Shown piece by piece: positions 28,305 to 36,269 of a DNA stretch of 64,000 nt. Numbering within the stretch: position 1 is the stretch's first letter; every line of letters starts with the position of its first letter. The stretch is from JADGRB01 sp963835825. Lineage in GTDB: Bacteria; Myxococcota_A; Polyangia; Fen-1088. The notes beneath the pieces are model-generated. The model did not search any database, was not told the origin of the DNA, and saw only the letters and a program-made list of their open reading frames with translations. The translations under genes were made by a program, and so were the position numbers. The stretch spans positions 138,081 through 202,080 of the forward strand of contig CAWIGZ010000009.1 of NCBI GenBank assembly GCA_963835825.1, in the 5' to 3' direction.

Positions 28305-29094
28305 TCGCCTCGTCCAGCGCGCCGTGGCTGGCGAGCGCCTGGTAGAGGACCGCGGTCTGCTCGACGAAGCCGAGCTCGCTCCGAAGGGCACCGGACCTCT
28401 CGACGGGCAATCGAATCGGGTGGTCCAGCACGACCCGCGCGGGCCGCGGCGAGAACACCAGCGCGCGGTCCGCCAGGAACACCGCCTCGGCCAGCGAGTG
28501 GGTCACGAACATCACCGTCATCCGGCGCGTGAGGTAGAGGCCGCGCAGCCGCTCGTCCAGCCGCTGCCGCGTCAGCTCGTCGAGCGCCCCGAACGGCTCG
28601 TCCAGCAACAGCAGCTGGGGCTCGTTGACCAGCGCCCGCGCGATCGACACCCGCATCCGCATCCCGCCCGAGAGCTGGTCCGGAAAGCGCTGGGCGACTT
28701 CCGAGAGCTCGACGTCGGCCAGCGGCGCCTCCGCGCGCGCCCGCGCCTCCCGCCGGGGAACGCCGGCCAGCTCCAGCGGCAGCGCGACGTTGTCGAGGAC
28801 GGTGCGCCAGGGGAGCAGGTGCGCGTCCTGGAACACGAACGCCATCCCACCGCCCGAGCGCTCGACGCGCCCCTTCGTCGGCGGCTCCAGCCCCGACACC
28901 AGCCGGAGCAGCGTCGACTTGCCGCTGCCGGAAGGTCCGATCAAAGCCACGAACGACCCCGCCTCGACGGTCAGATCGACGCCGCGAATGACCTCGGTCT
29001 CCCCGAAGCGGTGGCTCACCCCGTCGATGACGACCCGCGTGGCTATGGCGCCCCCTGCCGCTCGACCGAACCCTGTCGAAGCACGACGTCTCAT
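28297..29094 (-). CDS. ABC transporter ATP-binding protein (SsuB/ThiZ-like)
   Basis: 265 residues from ATG 29094. Walker A GPSGSGKST, Q-loop FVFQDAHLLPW, signature LSGGM, Walker B LLLLDEPFGALDE and switch His in FVTHSLAEAVFLADR. The FVFQDAHLLPWRTV segment is typical of the nitrate/sulfonate/taurine group. First gene of a three-gene operon. Confidence 0.9.
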   Translation of the reverse strand: MRRRASTGFGRAAGGAIATRVVIDGVSHRFGETEVIRGVDLTVEAGSFVALIGPSGSGKSTLLRLVSGLEPPTKGRVERSGGGMAFVFQDAHLLPWRTVLDNVALPLELAGVPRREARARAEAPLADVELSEVAQRFPDQLSGGMRMRVSIARALVNEPQLLLLDEPFGALDELTRQRLDERLRGLYLTRRMTVMFVTHSLAEAVFLADRALVFSPRPARVVLDHPIRLPVERSGALRSELGFVEQTAVLYQALASHGALDEANA

Positions 29095-29225
29095 ATCACG
29101 GCCGCCAGGGCGATGGCGGCCTGACGGGGCATCAGGATCGCGCGCGCTGCGGCCGCTGGAGATGTCCGAGCTCGCCCGCGGTAGACGCGGGCCGGGCGCC
29201 GCGCTTTGGCGTCGTCGGCTCCACG

Positions 29226-29618
29226 CTATTTGTATGCCCCGCCCACGTGAAGCCCGCGCACGCGGCCGAAGTGGCCCGTGTTTCGCGTGAGAAGCGTTCC
29301 CGTGTGAGCGAGGCATACGCCAGCAATCAGGTAGGCGGCCATTCCTATGCCTTGGCCCTCAGCCTCGAGGTCGCGCCGCACGGTCGCCGCGAGATCGGCT
29401 GCCCGCGCATCCACCGGCAGGATCGTGAGAGCTTCCAGGAGAACCTCCACCTTCGCCTGTTCCTTGCTGTTGCGAGCGCCGCTCAAGAGCTCGAACGCGT
29501 TCACCGAAGTGGTCGCAAGGTGCTCCGTCCGCAGCTCGAGCGCGATGCGCCCGTGGCCCGGCTCGCGGCCGCGTAGGAAGTCGATCAAGAGATCGGAGTC
29601 CGCGATCATCATCGCCAT
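29226..29618 (-). CDS. vapC: PIN-domain VapC-type toxin with one catalytic Asp replaced
   Basis: 130 residues, overlapping the antitoxin gene by 10 bp. PIN fold with Asp7 (IADSDLLIDFLRG), Glu43 (NAFELLSG) and the C-terminal LLTRNTGHFGRV. The third conserved acidic residue, normally Asp in MADYLIAG, is Ala95 (MAAYLIAG, codon GCC for GAC). VapC toxins are Mg-dependent RNases, and loss of this Asp usually kills activity. A one-base sequencing error cannot be excluded. Confidence 0.88.
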   Translation of the reverse strand: MAMMIADSDLLIDFLRGREPGHGRIALELRTEHLATTSVNAFELLSGARNSKEQAKVEVLLEALTILPVDARAADLAATVRRDLEAEGQGIGMAAYLIAGVCLAHTGTLLTRNTGHFGRVRGLHVGGAYK

Positions 29619-29848
29619 CTCCCTCGGATCTGACGCACCGATTCTTCGAGTGCGTCGGCCGACTTCTCGCTCAGACTGCCACCGATCGCGATGGCTGCTT
29701 CGACTCGACCCTTCCGGCTGGCCTCATCGGCGAGATACTGATCGAGCGCTTCCTGCACCAGTCGCGAAAACCCCTTTTCGCCCCGCCGGGCGGCAATTTC
29801 GAGCAGCTTGGCTCGTTGGGCGTCGCTGATCTCGACGGTGGTCCGCAT
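29609..29848 (-). CDS. vapB: VapB-type ribbon-helix-helix antitoxin
   Basis: 79 residues from ATG 29848 (MRTTVEISDAQRAKLLEIA), a RHH DNA-binding start, then a C-terminal toxin-binding tail. Upstream in-frame codons lack RBS and are low-complexity, so this start is preferred. It is followed by vapC with a 10 bp overlap. A strong dyad 10 bp upstream is the expected self-regulatory site. Confidence 0.85.
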   Translation of the reverse strand: MRTTVEISDAQRAKLLEIAARRGEKGFSRLVQEALDQYLADEASRKGRVEAAIAIGGSLSEKSADALEESVRQIRGRWR

Positions 29849-29858
29849 GCTCAAAGAC

Positions 29859-29882
29859 TGACCTGCATGCACATGCATGTCA
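29859..29882. promoter_or_regulatory. Inverted repeat upstream of vapB, candidate autoregulatory operator
   Basis: TGACCTGCATG-CA-CATGCATGTCA: 11 bp arms with one mismatch around a 2 bp centre, placed 11-34 bp before the vapB start codon. Position and symmetry fit binding of a RHH antitoxin dimer pair. Confidence 0.65.
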
Positions 29883-30206
29883 AGGCCGCCGGGGGGGCGG
29901 GGCGGATGGAGCGCGCGCGGGCCGCGCGGGGGCTCACTGGCAATGCAGTTCGTGGGTGCCGGAGCCGACGCCTGAAACCCACGACAGGCCGCCGCGCGCC
30001 CGTACCTGGCGATCAGCGAAGGCTGGGTGACCGAGATGAACCGCATGACGCGCGCGTACAGTCACCTGGCGTTCATCGTCTCGCGGAACGTCACGCGCGC
30101 TGAGTGGTTCGAGCTGGTCCCTGCCAAGCCCCCGACCGGCTGAGCGAGGTCGCCGCGCCGCTCTCCAGCGCGGAGAATAGCTGCAGTACGCGGCGAGAAT
30201 GCGCGG
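29883..30206. other. Region between vapBC and hicAB with a gene remnant
   Basis: A plus-strand reading at ~30012-30143 (ending NVTRAEWFELVPAKPPTG) has a protein-like composition but no start or recognisable family; probably the tail of a lost gene. Nothing else is supported. Confidence 0.3.
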
Positions 30207-30632
30207 CTACAGCCGCTGTTCGCGCGAGCCGGCGCCCCTGCGGCCCTTGCTAGAACCCTTAGCTTTGACGAGCTGCTGGACGCGCTGGTGCGAGACACCG
30301 AGGACGGCGCCGGCGTCGCGAACGCTCATCGTCGCGATGAGCTTGCGGGCGGCCTGCTCCTTTGCTTTCGCCATGCGCGCCAGGGAGCGCTCGGCATCTC
30401 GGGTCACCGCCTCGACCTTCATGACGAACTTGCGCACGACGGGAGGAAGCTTGATGTCTTCGGTGATCTCAGCGGTGTCGGCGTCATCGACGAAGAGCGA
30501 GAGCGCTTCGCGCACTCTGTTCCTGGCCTGAGAGATGCTCCTCCCCTGGGAATGGACGCCCTGGACCTCCTTGATGCGGACGGTCCACCACCCATCGTCC
30601 TCATGCGTGTAGGTCGCCGTGTACTTCGCCAT
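30207..30632 (-). CDS. hicB: HicB-type antitoxin with C-terminal helix-turn-helix
   Basis: 141 residues from ATG 30632. The N-terminal part (YTATYTHEDDGWWTVRIKEV, GVHSQGRSISQARNRVREAL) is the HicB RNase-H-like degraded fold. The C-terminus MSVRDAGAVLGVSHQRVQQL is a clear HTH that should bind the operon promoter. It starts 5 bp after the hicA stop. The HTH is linked by a basic helix, giving a protein longer than minimal HicB. Confidence 0.85.
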   Translation of the reverse strand: MAKYTATYTHEDDGWWTVRIKEVQGVHSQGRSISQARNRVREALSLFVDDADTAEITEDIKLPPVVRKFVMKVEAVTRDAERSLARMAKAKEQAARKLIATMSVRDAGAVLGVSHQRVQQLVKAKGSSKGRRGAGSREQRL

Positions 30633-30637
30633 TTGGA

Positions 30638-30847
30638 TTACTTCCCTTTCTTCAGCCAATCTCTGCCGAGGCACGGCTCGAGGTCCCTTTCGATGGCCCT
30701 TAGCAAACCCCTGCCCAAGTCTTCGCCAGCGTGGACCGGAACCGTCGTCCGACAATCACCGCACTTCATACTCACGTGAGAGCCCTTCTGCCTCAGCTCC
30801 TCACAACCCAAGCCCTTCAGCATTCGGATGAGGTTTTTCCCGGTCAA
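30638..30847 (-). CDS. hicA: HicA-type mRNA interferase toxin
   Basis: 69 residues from TTG 30847. Double-stranded RNA-binding-like HicA fold: LIRMLKGLGCEELRQKGSH with the catalytic His24, then TTVPVHAGEDLGRGLLRAIE. Toxin before antitoxin is the normal hicAB order. A good sigma-70-type promoter lies 12-40 bp upstream. Confidence 0.88.
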   Translation of the reverse strand: MTGKNLIRMLKGLGCEELRQKGSHVSMKCGDCRTTVPVHAGEDLGRGLLRAIERDLEPCLGRDWLKKGK

Positions 30848-30858
30848 GAGATACCTGG

Positions 30859-30887
30859 ATTGTGGGGCGAGATTCGAGCACCGTCAA
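30859..30887 (-). promoter_or_regulatory. Sigma-70-type promoter for hicAB
   Basis: On the minus strand TTGACG (30887-30882), 17 bp spacer, CACAAT (30864-30859), ending 11 bp before the hicA start codon. Both hexamers are one or two bases from consensus at ideal spacing. Confidence 0.6.
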
Positions 30888-30892
30888 GTCAC

Positions 30893-30914
30893 GCTAGACA
30901 CTTGTCTGTCTAGC
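30893..30914. promoter_or_regulatory. Inverted repeat upstream of the hicAB promoter
   Basis: GCTAGACA-CTTGTC-TGTCTAGC, perfect 8 bp arms, just upstream of the -35 element and spanning the stop codon of the next gene. Candidate HicB operator; a terminator is the alternative, though no T-tract follows. Confidence 0.45.
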
Positions 30915-31456
30915 TGCGGTTGACAGCACCTGGCAGTGTCGTCACTCGATGCGTCAGTGTGGTCATGCGGCTACTTACCGGAGGGCCGAACAAGTACAGC
31001 AGCACCGCCCAACCGCTGGGCAATACGGACGGCGGCCGCTCAGGCTCCTTGCCGTAGCTGACAGCCATTTCAAGCATGTACCGGGCGTGGAAGAATGCCT
31101 CCAAGAATCGGGCGGGTCTCTTTCAGCCAGCGCCTGTTGTGGCCCGCCGTCCACGTCTTGCCCGTGCCCTCCGAGATGATCTGGCGATAGTCCTCGTTGA
31201 GCTGGCGGTCTGGCGCAAGGGCCTGCAGCGCCTCGGTGATCTTGGTGGTCCCGTTCTGCAGCCAGTAGACCTTGAAGCTGCCGTGATAGAGGCGGTAGAT
31301 GCGGTCCTCGTACTCCCACGAATGACCGCTGTACTCAGCGAACAGCTCTTCCAGTTTGGGGAGAGCCGCCTTGAGGTTCGCGAACAGCGCGACGACTTCG
31401 GGCCGATCGTCGTGATCAGGTACCCGACGCGAAGACGGAGTCGGGCAAGCGCACAC
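30910..31456 (-). pseudogene. Conserved hypothetical protein, one frameshift, 5' end at an IS junction
   Basis: Two frames join into one ~180-residue protein if one extra G near 31103 is removed: VALFANLKAALPKLEELFAEY, EDRIYRLYHGSFKVYWLQNG, GTGKTWTAGHNRRWL, RPIL then EAFFHARYMLEMAVSYG and PSGWAVLLYLFGPP. The ending resembles a conserved hypothetical family I have seen in Myxococcota and Planctomycetes, of unknown function. The true start is unclear because the 5' end abuts an integrase fragment. Confidence 0.5.
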
Positions 31457-31550
31457 TGCGCATCCCCGACCTGCTGCGCGTGTACCTGCAACGTCTCGCC
31501 GCCGGCCGGAAGCCCGACGCGCTGCTGTTCGGTCTGCACTGGCGCGAAAA
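31426..31550 (+). pseudogene. Tyrosine recombinase (phage integrase) fragment
   Basis: About 41 residues reading AKTESGKRTLRIPDLL, VYLQRLAAGRKPDALLFGLH match the beta-strand and following helix of tyrosine recombinases (K-TESGKRTLRIP). The active-site Arg and Tyr regions are missing on both sides. Cut by the ISL3 remnant at 31551. Confidence 0.55.
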
Positions 31551-32249
31551 GTCGTCGGCCTCGATGAACACTTCTTCCGTCGAGGACGCGGAGGATTTCG
31601 GCAATTCGTCTCGATGGTCGTCGACTATCCGAACCGGCGGCTCTTCGAGCTGGTCGAGGGGCGCACCGTCGGCGAGATGGAGGCGCAGCTCGCCGAGATC
31701 CCCGGCCGCGACAACGTCCGCTTCGTCGTCGCCGACCTCTGCGACCCGTAGAGGAGCTTCGCCTACCGCTTCTTCCCCAACGCTCGCGTCGTCGCCGACA
31801 AATTCCACGTCCTGCGGCTGCTCACGCCCCACATCAACCGCCGCCGCAAGCTGATCACCGGCGATCGGCGCTCCGCTTTGATTCGTCGCCTGCTGCTCCG
31901 CAGCCGCTTCAATCTCGATCACGCCAGCCTCTGGGCCTACCCCGACCTGCGAGAGCTCTACGCCGCCAAGGAGTCGCTGCATGCCCTGTACCGCATCCCC
32001 GGCTGCGAGCGCGCAGGGTGGGCACTGACCGTCCTGACTGACCGGCTCGCGTCGTCCCCCCTGCCCGAGCTCCAGACCTTCCGCCGGACTCTGCGCTGGC
32101 GGCGGGAAATCCTCGCCCACTTCGGCACCGGCCTCACGAACGGCCGCACCGAGGGCTTCAACAACAAGGCGAAGCTCGTAAAAAAGCGGGCTTACGGCTA
32201 TAGGAGCTTCCGGAACTACAGACTCAGACTCCTAAATGCGTGCGCCTGA
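31551..32249 (+). pseudogene. ISL3-family transposase remnant with internal stop
   Basis: In one frame from GLDEHFFRRGRGGF through VVADLCDP, stop TAG at 31749-31751, then RSFAYRFFPNARVVADKFHVLR to TEGFNNKAKLVKKRAYGYRSF. This is the DDE part of an ISL3-type transposase: catalytic Asp in GLDEH, VAD and VADKFH, and Glu in TEGFNNK. The N-terminal zinc-finger/HTH part is gone. The stop replaces a codon that is usually Tyr (DPYRSF), a TAC to TAG change. Confidence 0.85.
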
Positions 32250-32346
32250 ACTGCTTTTCGGCCGTACCCACTATCGAGTGAGTAGAACCCTAAATGCGTG
32301 CGCCTGAACTGCTTTTTGGCCGTACCCACTATCGAGTGAGTAGAAC
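32231..32346. repeat. 58-bp tandem direct repeat at the 3' end of the ISL3 remnant
   Basis: Copy 1 at 32231-32288 and copy 2 at 32289-32346, one difference (C/T). Each starts CCTAAATGCGTGCGCCTGAA and ends GAGTGAGTAGAAC, so it includes the last codons of the transposase and the IS end. Followed by GTAGAACCA, as at 24.8 kb. Confidence 0.85.
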
Positions 32347-32678
32347 CGTAGAACCAGATGAGGACCAGCGGGCCGGCTGCGGGCGCGTTCCGAGGGCATG
32401 CTGGAGCGCCAGAACATCTGGCGCCGCGCGGTCTTACCTTCCGTGGAGCTGAACGGGATCGAACCGTCGGCCTCCTCAATGCCATTTCGGGGTGAACTGA
32501 ACAAAACCAGGCAGTTACGTCACGCAATCGTTCCCTCGAACTGCGAAACGTCAGCAATTTCCGAGGTTTATCCTAGGAACGATTGGGATCAAGCAACCCG
32601 TGCTCGGCCGAGCGCGACGGATATTTCACCGCGACGATCTCGAACGTCTCCTGGATTTTTTCCGCCCGCCTGTGGCCT

Positions 32679-32870
32679 TTACGGGCCCGAGACCCGCAGA
32701 CCGATCGCTCGAGCAAGGCGCGCCTGCCGCTCGTCGTAAGTGACAAAAGCGCCTGCAGCCGAGCGTCTGGGCGCTCGCGACGTGCAGGACGTCGAGCGCG
32801 CGTGTTCCCAGCGTCGGTGTGTGTCGGCGGCACTCGATCACGCGATCGGCGCCGCGCCCATCCACGAAAC
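32679..32870 (-). pseudogene. PIN-domain toxin C-terminal fragment, frameshifted
   Basis: Minus strand reads HTPTLGTRALDVLHVASAQTLG, shifts by one base near 32760, then AFVTYDERQARLARAIGL with a normal stop at 32679. This is the second half of a VapC-type PIN domain. No N-terminal half or antitoxin is present. Confidence 0.65.
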
Positions 32871-32928
32871 GCTAAAGATCTCCGGTGGATCGAATTTTGG
32901 CGAAGGACAGGCGCCGGTAGGCCTCGCC

Positions 32929-33402
32929 TCAACTCAGCTGGGCGAGCACCTCGATCAGCTCGGCGGCCTCGAAAGGCTTGGCGATGACCTCGACGTCGCC
33001 AAGCCCTGCCGCCACCAGCCGCGCGCGGATCTCCCGCGGATCGTCGCCTGTCATCAGCAGCATCGGGATCTCCCGCAGGCGAGCGCTGCGGCGCATCCAG
33101 ACCAGCAGATCGATCCCGGTCCGGCGTCCGCCTAGGGCGTAGTCGGTCAAGACCAGCGACGGCTCGTGCCCCGCCAGCAGCTGCTGCGCCTCCTCGACCG
33201 AAGCGGTCGCCACGCACAGACGGTCGCAGCCGACCAGAAGACGCCGCAGCGCGTAGCACACCAGGTCGTCGTCCTCGACCAGCAGCACATCCGACGGAGG
33301 ATCGTGCGGGCGCGGCGCGGTGTCGGCCGCGGGCTGCGCCGGCCTGTCGGAGGTCACAGCCTCGATCCCCCGGCTGCTGCGAGGCGTTGCCTCAGTTGCC
33401 AT
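32929..33402 (-). CDS. Response regulator receiver protein with Pro/Ala leader
   Basis: 157 residues from ATG 33402. A ~37-residue low-complexity leader, then one receiver domain: LLVEDDDLV, phospho-acceptor Asp87 in LVLTDYAL, Thr in LLMTGDD, Lys in VIAKPFEAAEL. No output domain. It overlaps the upstream Cys-rich gene by 11 bp. No kinase nearby, so an orphan. Confidence 0.85.
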   Translation of the reverse strand: MATEATPRSSRGIEAVTSDRPAQPAADTAPRPHDPPSDVLLVEDDDLVCYALRRLLVGCDRLCVATASVEEAQQLLAGHEPSLVLTDYALGGRRTGIDLLVWMRRSARLREIPMLLMTGDDPREIRARLVAAGLGDVEVIAKPFEAAELIEVLAQLS

Positions 33403-33694
33403 TCGGACGCGGGTGGTGGTGCGCCTTCGCCTCACGGATCGCCGCCTGGCATCCGGCCGACAGCTCGTCTCGGTGCGTGCGCAGACACTCGCGTATGCGC
33501 CCCTCGCCCGGCTTAACGTCCTTGCACAGACGCTCGGCGTCGTCGTGACACGCTTCGCGCACCTTCGCGAAGTTGCCCGACCCGCCCTCGCCGGGCGGCG
33601 GTGGCGCCGGTGGCAGCGTGCTCTGTGCAAACGCGAGCGATGAAGTGGCGAGCGCCAGACCCAAAAGTGCCGTGCGAATGAGTTTCGTCATCAC
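33392..33694 (-). CDS. Secreted Cys-rich repeat protein (GLG1/FGFR-type)
   Basis: 100 residues from ATG 33694 (a second ATG follows at 33691), with GGAGG nearby. Signal peptide TALLGLALATSSLAFA, Pro/Gly linker, then one Cys-rich-FGFR-type unit: ACHDDAERLCKDVKPGEG, RECLRTHRDELSAGCQAAI. Four cysteines should form two disulfides. Such proteins are frequent in proteobacteria, with no known role. Overlaps the response regulator gene by 11 bp. Confidence 0.75.
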   Translation of the reverse strand: MMTKLIRTALLGLALATSSLAFAQSTLPPAPPPPGEGGSGNFAKVREACHDDAERLCKDVKPGEGRIRECLRTHRDELSAGCQAAIREAKAHHHPRPNGN

Positions 33695-33702
33695 ATCGAC
33701 CT

Positions 33703-34139
33703 CCGCCCGGGTGGACCCGCTGAGGCGAGCGAAGTTAGGCCACGGTCTAGCGGCGGTCGCTCAGCGCCCGGTCGCCAGATCGAGCTCGACAATCCGCGGT
33801 CCCTCAACGCTTCGAAGTCGGAGAAGCGGCCCCCGGTCGGGACGATCCGAAAGTGCGTGAGGCCCGGCCAGGCCAGGCGCTCCAGTCTTCCGCATTGCCT
33901 CACACTTTGCCGTTTCGGGCTGCGGGAAGCCTGGCTGGGGACGGGAAGAATAAGCGGGGGTTTGTGCCGGGTGTCCGAGTATGGGGCGCTCCGTCAACTT
34001 CTCCCCCCCGCTTTTCCCGGGCCCTGCGGGCCCTGCCGGGCGAAAACAAGGACCCCTGAGAGCCGACCGAATGCTACGAGGGCGAGACTCGCCCCTCCCG
34101 GAGTGCAGGGCGTATAAGGCCCGAAGTTACGCCGCGTCA
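33703..34139. other. Intergenic region with a long hairpin
   Basis: No convincing gene. Holds an inverted repeat at 33850-33908, a C-rich tract near 34005 and the start of the 105 bp repeat at 34101. GAAAACAAGGACC at 34042 resembles the Y2-element end at 52313. Confidence 0.4.
33850..33908. repeat. Inverted repeat able to form a hairpin
   Basis: AAAGTGCGTGAGGC at 33850-33863 pairs with GCCTCACACTTT at 33897-33908 (one bulge), with a 33 bp loop. Could be a terminator-like structure or an element end. Confidence 0.5.
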
Positions 34140-34205
34140 ATGGCCGAGATGACCGATTCTGTCGACTGCCCGCCCTTCTCGCCCCGCCAAGACGCCCTGT
34201 TTTCA
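34101..34205. repeat. 105-bp direct repeat, copy 1
   Basis: Identical by eye to 52204-52308. It covers the leader and first 22 codons of the hypothetical gene at 34140 and ends at TGTTTTCA. Confidence 0.85.
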
Positions 34206-34448
34206 GCCCTCCGCGATCTCCTCGACCACGCCGTCGCACTCCTCGTCGTCCAGCACCCACAGATCGCCGAGCCGGACGGCGGCCTGGTCGGCCTGCCACC
34301 CGAGGTCTGGGTCGCCGACCACCTCGCCGTCGCCATGCGCGACTTTCAGCGCCTCTTGCTTCGCTACCGCCAGGCCGCCACCGACGACGCCCGCCACCGC
34401 GCCCGACTCCCCATCACCCAGATGCCCCTCCCGCTTCACCCTCGCTGA
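34140..34448 (+). CDS. Hypothetical protein
   Basis: 102 residues from ATG 34140: FSPRQDALFSALRDLLDHAV, VVQHPQIAEPDGGLVGLP, WVADHLAVAMRDFQRLL. Mostly helical, acidic N-half, no TM or signal. Not recognised. Its first 22 codons plus leader occur again at 52243-52308, cut by a Y2-type element, so this gene may be part of, or beside, a mobile unit. Confidence 0.45.
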   Translation: MAEMTDSVDCPPFSPRQDALFSALRDLLDHAVALLVVQHPQIAEPDGGLVGLPPEVWVADHLAVAMRDFQRLLLRYRQAATDDARHRARLPITQMPLPLHPR

Positions 34449-34593
34449 TGGCCATCACCAAGGTGGCCCGCGAACCCATCAGCCAACCTGCGCGGCAACA
34501 CCGGTCACGACCCGAACGGGCGGAGGTCGGGGCGCCAGCGGGGGCCGGATTGGTGCAGGATGGGTGCAGCGCTATCCGCGCGGGGGACCCCCG

Positions 34594-35138
34594 ATGAGCA
34601 CGCAATGCCGCCTCTGTGGGAAGCTCGTCGACAAGATCGACAACGTTCACCCGTCCTCGCGCAACCACCTCGTTTCGTGCCGACGGTGCGGCGTCTACGA
34701 GGCCGACGACGGCGCCTGGAACATGTTCTCCAAGATGGAGACGGACCCCTCCGACCGGCACCTCCTGAGCGCTCTGACGCGGACTGCCCCTGTTCGCCAG
34801 GTCGGCCGAATCCTAATCGACGCCAACTCGTACATCGCGCTGCGCGACGGACGGATCCGCGATCCAACCTTCGCGGAGAAGAGCGACGCCCTGTTGGAGT
34901 AGATAGCCTTCGAGTCGAGGAAAAACCCGAACCTGTCCGCCTACGGCGCGCGCGTGTCGTTCGATCCTCAGTTCGACTACCCCGTCGCCTACTGCCGGTC
35001 CTTGGACAGCGGCAACGCGGACGAGTGGAACTTCGTTTTTCGGACGTTGCTCCCCGGGTTCATCCAAGATGTCGGCAACGGCCAAGTTCGGATCACGGAG
35101 AGCGGATGGCGGGCGCTGGAGAGTCGGCCCAAGGCGAG
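34594..35138 (+). pseudogene. Hypothetical zinc-ribbon protein with an internal stop, joined to an IS3 fragment
   Basis: From ATG 34594 (STQCRLCGKLVD) a possible zinc ribbon CRLC...CRRC is followed by helical sequence (DRHLLSALTRTAPVRQVGR). A single TAG at 34900-34902 interrupts the frame, which then continues FESRKNPNLSAYGARV, PVAYCRSLDSGNADEWNF, VRITESGWRALESRP. The last part resembles 'I-ITP-GW--LE' endings of hypothetical proteins often found with defence genes; I cannot name the family. At ~35139 it runs in frame into an IS3 transposase end, so the natural C-terminus is lost. Confidence 0.45.
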
Positions 35139-35460
35139 CGGCGCTCAGTGCTTCAAGTACCGGCCCGACTTCCCCGACCGCTTCGGCTCCGCGCAGCACG
35201 GTCGCAGCCACTGCGGTCCCTTCTTCGACTGGTACAACCACGAGCACCGCCACGGCGGCATCGGCCTGCTCACGCCGCACGATGTCCACTACGGTCTCGC
35301 CGATCAGCGCGTCGCCGCGCGAGCCCGCGTTCTCGCGGCCGCGCACGCCGCGCACCCCGAACGTTTCCCCGCTGGCGTGCCCTCGCCGCCGCCAGCGCCC
35401 ACCGCTGTTTGGATCAACCCACCCACGCTGACGTCGTCCGACGTCGAGGAGGCTCACTAA
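35139..35460 (+). pseudogene. IS3-family transposase (orfB) C-terminal fragment
   Basis: Reads FKYRPDFPDRFGSAQHGRSH, CGPFFDWYNHEHRHGGIGLL, TPHDVHYG, AAHAAHPERF and WINPP: the last ~100 residues of an IS3-type integrase-core transposase, including the final catalytic Glu region's downstream WYN motif. It is fused in frame to unrelated upstream coding sequence. Confidence 0.8.
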
Positions 35461-35546
35461 ACTCGAACCACGGCTGTCTCATTCTCGTTGACAGGTTCCG
35501 CCGGACACGCGACTACGGATCGATGCCGCCTGTGCTGTACAATCGA

Positions 35547-36269
35547 TCACTGAGCGATGCAGTTGGACTGCATGACCGACCAGATTGCGTCGCCGATGAG
35601 AGTGGCACCCTGGGCCGTCGGGACCGATGGAACCGCGGGATTCTCGGAGCCGGCTGTGTAGTCCGCCGGATCAGTCAGGATATTCGCCAGGTCAATAAAG
35701 TGACAGGGCAGCATGCTCGCCGTGCAGGCTCCTTCGAGGCCAGGGCGCAGTGCGGCGACACCCGGGATAGAAGCGAGTGGCGGCTGCAGAAAGTAGATCA
35801 CGTCCGAGACAGTTTCGCCAGAGGCGACGGTGGAGAGAAGGTCAGTGAAGCTTTTGACAACGGCGGTAATCGTCTCGCTGCTGTCGTTGGTGAATGTGTC
35901 CCACGTACCGCCGTCCATGATCAGGACCTTCACCTCCGTTCCGCTCGCCTCCTGCGAGGTGTACTGAGTAGGGATCGGAATGGGACCGGTATTCGTCGGC
36001 GGCGCAACCATGGGCGCCGCCGCCAAAGCGGCGATCGTATAGTCGTCGGTCGGACCGATTGCCCCAGCCGCCCGTGCCAGGTTGCGGACCTCCGTATGCG
36101 CCTCCGAACCGACGGGAACAAGCTGCCAAGAGTCTCCGATCCAGAGCACTCGGCTGGCAGGAAGGCCAGTATGGGGACAGCCGCCCAGGCGGATTACTTT
36201 TCCGTTACAGCCGACCACAACCGCCAGCGCGCCGGCGACGCAACACCACACAGACGTCCACCGAGCCAT
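35547..36269 (-). CDS. SGNH/GDSL-hydrolase-like lipoprotein
   Basis: 240 residues from ATG 36269. Signal and lipobox AVVVGC. RVLWIGDSW is the block-I Ser motif of SGNH hydrolases; LIMDGGTWDTF could be block III (GG-W-D), and a weak GATLIGDAIW lies near the end where the Asp-His pair would be, with no clear His. It may be an esterase or an inactive relative. Codon use is less GC-biased than the core genes, and IS remnants flank it on both sides. Confidence 0.6.
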   Translation of the reverse strand: MARWTSVWCCVAGALAVVVGCNGKVIRLGGCPHTGLPASRVLWIGDSWQLVPVGSEAHTEVRNLARAAGAIGPTDDYTIAALAAAPMVAPPTNTGPIPIPTQYTSQEASGTEVKVLIMDGGTWDTFTNDSSETITAVVKSFTDLLSTVASGETVSDVIYFLQPPLASIPGVAALRPGLEGACTASMLPCHFIDLANILTDPADYTAGSENPAVPSVPTAQGATLIGDAIWSVMQSNCIAQ

